Source of the DNA: Mediterranea massiliensis
GTDB taxonomy: Bacteria; Bacteroidota; Bacteroidia; Bacteroidales; Bacteroidaceae
Reading direction: 5' to 3'
Assembly: GCA_015060685.1 (NCBI GenBank)
Contig: SUXZ01000007.1
Location: forward strand, 56,348-120,347
Length of the DNA stretch: 64,000 nucleotides
The position numbers were made by a program, and so were the translations under genes. Numbering within the stretch: position 1 is the first letter of the stretch; each line of letters opens with the position of its first letter. Below are positions 60,757 to 64,000 of this stretch, one piece after another. The notes beneath the pieces are model-generated. The model worked only from the letters and a program-made list of their open reading frames with translations, had not been told where the DNA came from and made no database searches.

Positions 60757-63510
60757 ATGAAATACACAAATAAGTTTTTAGGTGCTCTTTGTTTAGCTGC
60801 CTTTGGCTTTGCTTCTTGTGCCGATGACTACTCGTTGTTGGACTATGAAGGAATTGAAAAGCCAGTTGATATGGCTGCTTACGAGTACCTTAAAGATTAT
60901 AATGATTTGAAATCGTATGTAGATCGCTCTGCAAGTCCTAACTTCAAGTTGGGTACCGGTATTACTGCAAGTCAGTATAATGAGGGCGGTTTGGTTCAAC
61001 GCTTGGCTGTAAACAACTTCGATGAAGTTACTCCAGGAAATGCGATGAAGCATGCATCTGTAGTAGGCAACGATGGTTCAATGAATTTTGGTACTGTATC
61101 TGATTTTGTGTCAAATGCAAGGGCTGCCGGTCAAACTATTTATGGTCATACTTTGCTTTGGCATGCACAACAAAATACCAAGTATTTGAATAGTTTGATT
61201 GCTCCTCAAATTATTAAGCCTGAGAAACCTGAAGGAAGTACTCCAAACTTCGCTATGCGATTGAACAATACTGAAGTACAAGATCCTGCATATAATGCTC
61301 AAGCACAAATTGCAATTGATCCTGTTATGGAAGCAGGCAAGACTTATGTCATTAAGATGGCTGCTAAAGCTTCTGCAGCATGTACTATCGGTGGTGTTGT
61401 ACAAGAAAATGTTGAACCATGGCCACAAGTAGCTTATCCTGATATTGACTTGACTACAGAATGGGCTGAATATGAAGTGGAAGTAACTGCCGAAGGCGCT
61501 TACAACTGTTTCTGTATCAACTTTGGTAATTTCGTAGGTGATATTTGGGTTGACAATATCGTAGTGAGTGAGAAAGGCTCAAATGCAAACTTAATTGCTA
61601 ATGGTGATTTTGAAGGTGGTAACACTTCCGGCTGGAATGGATGTTGGAATGGTAAAGCTACTATCAACATCACTGGTGAAGGTGAAGGTTATTCTCCAGC
61701 TGCAGCCGGTGCTGGATACTCTTTGACTTTCACTAATGAAAGTGCGAACACAAATATTTGGGATTCTCAAGCTCAAACAACTACTGCTGCCAAATCTGTA
61801 AGTGGAACCAAGTATGTCCTTAAATTGATGGTTAAGGGTTCTGTTGATGGTGAAATCGCTGCTGTATGGCAACAAAATAGCGGTTCATATCCTCAGACTG
61901 GTTTCTATCCAAATATCGCTGTAACAACACAGTGGACAGAAGTTGAAGCATCTATCACAGCTGGTCATAGTGACTATGATACTTTCTGTTTGAATTATGG
62001 TAAGTATGAAGGTCAAATTTGGGTAGATAATATCTCGTTGTGCGAAGATGGTACAACTGAGAACTTGATTACCAACTCTGACTTTGAAGATGGTACAGCT
62101 GATGGTTGGTTTGGTAATGGTAGCCCTAAATTGCCATCTGAAGAAGGTGATGGCTATTCATCTGGTGCTGAACCGGGTTATGCTATGATACTTACACCAA
62201 CTTCAACTGATGGTAGCAATAACTGGTCTGCACAGACTTGGTATGTTTTCGATGAACCATTGGTGAATGGAAATACATACACCCTTTCGTTTATGGCTAA
62301 GGCTACTGAGAACTATACTATGGGTGCTTGGTTCAAGATGGGTGCTGATGGAGATCAGATTTATCATCAACCTGGAAATTATAATATTACAACTGATTGG
62401 GCCGAAGTATCCAATACCTTTACTGTTGGCAATGATGGTGTAGATCGCTTTATCTTCAACTTTGGTGACTTTAAAGGAGAAAAAATCTACATTGACGACA
62501 TCAAATTTGTAGAAGATGGTGGTAATGAAAACTTTATCAAGAATGGTGATTTTGAAGAAGCACATGTTGATGGCTGGGCATATTGGTCACCAGGTGTAAA
62601 CTATGCCATTTCAGAAAAGGGTGAAGGTTATGCTGCCAACGCTTCTGCCGATATAATCATTGAAAAGACACCTGAAGAAAAGGCGTTCTTCTTGACTGCT
62701 GCTTTAGATAGTTGGGTTGCTGGTATTATGCAAGCTACCGAAGGTTATGTAACTTCTTGGGATGCTGTAAATGAAATTATTTCTGGTGAAGATGCTGATG
62801 GCGACGGTTTCTATGACTTGAGATCGGCTTCTAATGCAGATGCAGACACTAAGAGCAATTTCTATTGGGCTGACTATTTGGGTAACGAAACCGTTGTTCC
62901 TACAGTTATTAAGATGGCTCATAAGCACTATTCTGGTGATGGTAGTTTGAAACTCTTCATCAATGACTTCAACTTGGAATCTTGGTGGGATGACAATCAG
63001 AAACTGAAATCGTTGATTCACTGGATTGAAGTTTGGGAAAGCAGCGACATCATTAAGATTGATGGTATCGGTACCCAAATGCACGTAAGCTATATCTTGA
63101 ACGAAGAAGATCAAAAGAAGCAAGAAGCTGCTATTGAGAATATGTTCAAGCTGATGGCTGCAACCGGTAAGTTGGTGAAGATTTCAGAACTTGATATGGG
63201 TGTAGTTGAGAAAGCATTCGGCGAAGGTATCAAGACTGAAAACATCACAGAAGAAATGCACATGAAGATGGCTGATTTCTATCAGTTCATCATCAAGAAG
63301 TACTTCGAACTGATTCCGGCAGATCAACAATATGGTATCACACACTGGTGTCCAACTGACAGCCCTGCTGATTCTGGTTGGAGAGCTGGTCAACCAGTTG
63401 GTTTGTGGGATAAGAACTACAACCGCAAGCATGTATATGCAGGCTTTGCAGATGGTTTAGCCGGTGTTGAAGATGAAGAGGTTGAAGATGATGTTGAAAG
63501 TGCAGAATAA
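60757..63510 (+). CDS. xyn10C: GH10 endo-beta-1,4-xylanase lipoprotein with about 490 residues of tandem CBM-like insert
   Basis: 917 residues, lipoprotein signal GFASC (Cys21). The GH10 barrel begins at about 60 (FKLGTGITASQYNEGGLVQR, NFDEVTPGNAMKHASV, GHTLLWHAQQN). It is broken at about residue 150 by CBM4-like beta-sandwich modules and resumes at about 636. Acid/base Glu673 is in WDAVNEIISG and nucleophile Glu811 in ISELDMGVV. YGITHWCPTDSPADSGWRAG completes the barrel, followed by an acidic tail. The strand-like motifs NLIANGDFEGG, NLITNSDFEDG and NFIKNGDFEEA mark module boundaries. It cuts xylan at the cell surface for the two SusCD pairs. The symbol follows the Prevotella xylan-locus enzyme in this position and is tentative. 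A terminator follows. Confidence 0.92.
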   Translation: MKYTNKFLGALCLAAFGFASCADDYSLLDYEGIEKPVDMAAYEYLKDYNDLKSYVDRSASPNFKLGTGITASQYNEGGLVQRLAVNNFDEVTPGNAMKHASVVGNDGSMNFGTVSDFVSNARAAGQTIYGHTLLWHAQQNTKYLNSLIAPQIIKPEKPEGSTPNFAMRLNNTEVQDPAYNAQAQIAIDPVMEAGKTYVIKMAAKASAACTIGGVVQENVEPWPQVAYPDIDLTTEWAEYEVEVTAEGAYNCFCINFGNFVGDIWVDNIVVSEKGSNANLIANGDFEGGNTSGWNGCWNGKATINITGEGEGYSPAAAGAGYSLTFTNESANTNIWDSQAQTTTAAKSVSGTKYVLKLMVKGSVDGEIAAVWQQNSGSYPQTGFYPNIAVTTQWTEVEASITAGHSDYDTFCLNYGKYEGQIWVDNISLCEDGTTENLITNSDFEDGTADGWFGNGSPKLPSEEGDGYSSGAEPGYAMILTPTSTDGSNNWSAQTWYVFDEPLVNGNTYTLSFMAKATENYTMGAWFKMGADGDQIYHQPGNYNITTDWAEVSNTFTVGNDGVDRFIFNFGDFKGEKIYIDDIKFVEDGGNENFIKNGDFEEAHVDGWAYWSPGVNYAISEKGEGYAANASADIIIEKTPEEKAFFLTAALDSWVAGIMQATEGYVTSWDAVNEIISGEDADGDGFYDLRSASNADADTKSNFYWADYLGNETVVPTVIKMAHKHYSGDGSLKLFINDFNLESWWDDNQKLKSLIHWIEVWESSDIIKIDGIGTQMHVSYILNEEDQKKQEAAIENMFKLMAATGKLVKISELDMGVVEKAFGEGIKTENITEEMHMKMADFYQFIIKKYFELIPADQQYGITHWCPTDSPADSGWRAGQPVGLWDKNYNRKHVYAGFADGLAGVEDEEVEDDVESAE

Positions 63511-63537
63511 TTGCATTTAATTCTAACCTGTATATGG

Positions 63538-63567
63538 AAGGCGTGCCAGAAATGGCGCGCCTTTTTT
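63538..63567 (+). terminator. Terminator of the xylan operon
   Basis: AAGGCGTGCCA at 63538-63548 pairs with TGGCGCGCCTT at 63553-63563 (one G-U pair, GAAA loop), followed by TTTTTTA. Confidence 0.9.
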
Positions 63568-63639
63568 ATACCGATAATATTTTGCAAAATGTAGTGTTTA
63601 CTAAATTAATTTAAATAAGTGCATCTATACGGAGCGTCT

Positions 63640-63800
63640 TAACTTATGACCAACCTTTATCTTAACTTATGACTAAGCTTGGTCTTAAGTTATGATTAGC
63701 CTCTGTCGTCAGTAATGGCAGCAATTTTCAACTGTTACTTGTTACCCGTTAACAAGGTAACAGGTAACATTGTCTTGCCCTGTCTTGCCCTGTCTTGCCC
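63640..63800. repeat. CTTAACTTATGA repeats, GTTACC palindrome and triple 10-bp tandem repeat
   Basis: TCTTAACTTATGAC appears twice and its inverse GGTCTTAAGTTATGA once (about 63637-63697). A long GTTACC palindrome, GTTACCCGTTAACAAGGTAAC with flanking TGTTACT/AGGTAACA, lies at 63733-63769. Three perfect TGTCTTGCCC units lie at 63771-63800. This has the same composition as the stretch at 38.7-38.8 kb, in opposite orientation for the first part. No gene lies between 63511 and 63895. Confidence 0.65.
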
Positions 63801-63895
63801 TAGAAAAAGTTGAATGTTTTTTTCTTTATCCCTGCTAAAAGTTGAGTATTTAAACTATAACCCTGAAGGGAGCTGAATAAAAAATCTCTAAACCC

Positions 63896-64000
63896 TTAAA
63901 TCTGTTGAATAGCGTTTGTTTTAAGTTGTTCAATTTGATTTAGGGTTTGTTGGGCAAAAGTACATGCTTCCGCTTGAACTTCCAAATTTTCTAAATGCTG
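63896..64000 (-). CDS. C-terminal end of an unidentified protein (cut by window edge)
   Basis: An open frame of 34 codons plus stop runs in from the window edge: QHLENLEVQAEACTFAQQTL followed by NQIEQLKTNAIQQI. It is amphipathic, helical and probably coiled-coil. I do not recognise the family. The frame is too short to be sure it is coding, although the composition (many Gln, Leu, Ala in heptad-like spacing) is protein-like. Confidence 0.35.
   Translation of the reverse strand, partial: QHLENLEVQAEACTFAQQTLNQIEQLKTNAIQQI

Noticed and set aside
1..64000. tRNA, rRNA or known riboswitch
   Set aside because: No TTCGAATCC-type T-arm with matching acceptor stem, rRNA core or familiar riboswitch pattern was seen in the gaps. 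Small RNAs cannot be excluded by eye.

Overview
The window is from the chromosome of a member of the Bacteroidales, close to Bacteroides, Phocaeicola or Prevotella. Evidence for this is the two SusC/SusD pairs, the many lipoproteins, Mfa/Fim-type fimbrial proteins, DUF4270, DUF3575 and DUF5687 family proteins, and Bacteroides-type promoters (TAnnTTTG -7 boxes) ahead of many genes. No rRNA, tRNA or CRISPR array was found.

Layout. 1-14.8 kb is a conserved housekeeping block: an edge-truncated Crp/Fnr regulator, a rhomboid protease, a glycogen operon (debranching enzyme, glycosyltransferase, GH57 amylase), a DUF4270 lipoprotein with a half-length glycogen-synthase-like protein, panC-panD, a CE2-like esterase, a fused NfnAB-type oxidoreductase and a DUF418 membrane protein. 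14.8-21.3 kb holds a GH3 beta-xylosidase-like lipoprotein, a REP-associated tyrosine transposase (RAYT) flanked by its own REP palindromes, serS, and rpmA/rplU. 21.7-35.6 kb is a fimbrial locus: a DUF3575 protein, a fimbrillin-like lipoprotein, an Mfa2/FimB-like protein and three lipoproteins of 514, 1091 and 1562 residues built from repeated Ig-like and jelly-roll-like modules. 35.9-38.6 kb is an island of three nucleotidyltransferase-type toxin-antitoxin modules; two share a duplicated 125-bp promoter and the third has a HEPN partner that looks internally deleted. 39-47.1 kb carries an ABC exporter (DUF5687 permease), an M16 protease, kdsA, a lipid kinase and miaA. 47.5-63.5 kb is a xylan utilisation locus: GH43, SusC, SusD, SusC, SusD, a surface glycan-binding lipoprotein and a GH10 xylanase with a large carbohydrate-binding insert. 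This is the xusA-E/xyn10 core order known from xylan-degrading Bacteroidetes.

Working together: the xylan locus should bind xylan at the cell surface, cut it with GH10 and import oligomers through the two SusCD pairs. GH43, and perhaps the distant GH3 and CE2-like enzymes, would finish the debranching and hydrolysis. No hybrid two-component regulator is present in the window.

The most unusual system is the REP/RAYT one. About thirty GTAG-tailed palindromes lie between 14.8 and 40 kb and none were seen in the xylan locus or in the first 14.8 kb. Three of them sit in frame inside the transposase gene. A compound element of about 100 bp, with REP ends and a TTAGTGAT-rich core, occurs six times. 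All identifications come from reading the sequence; no database search was run.
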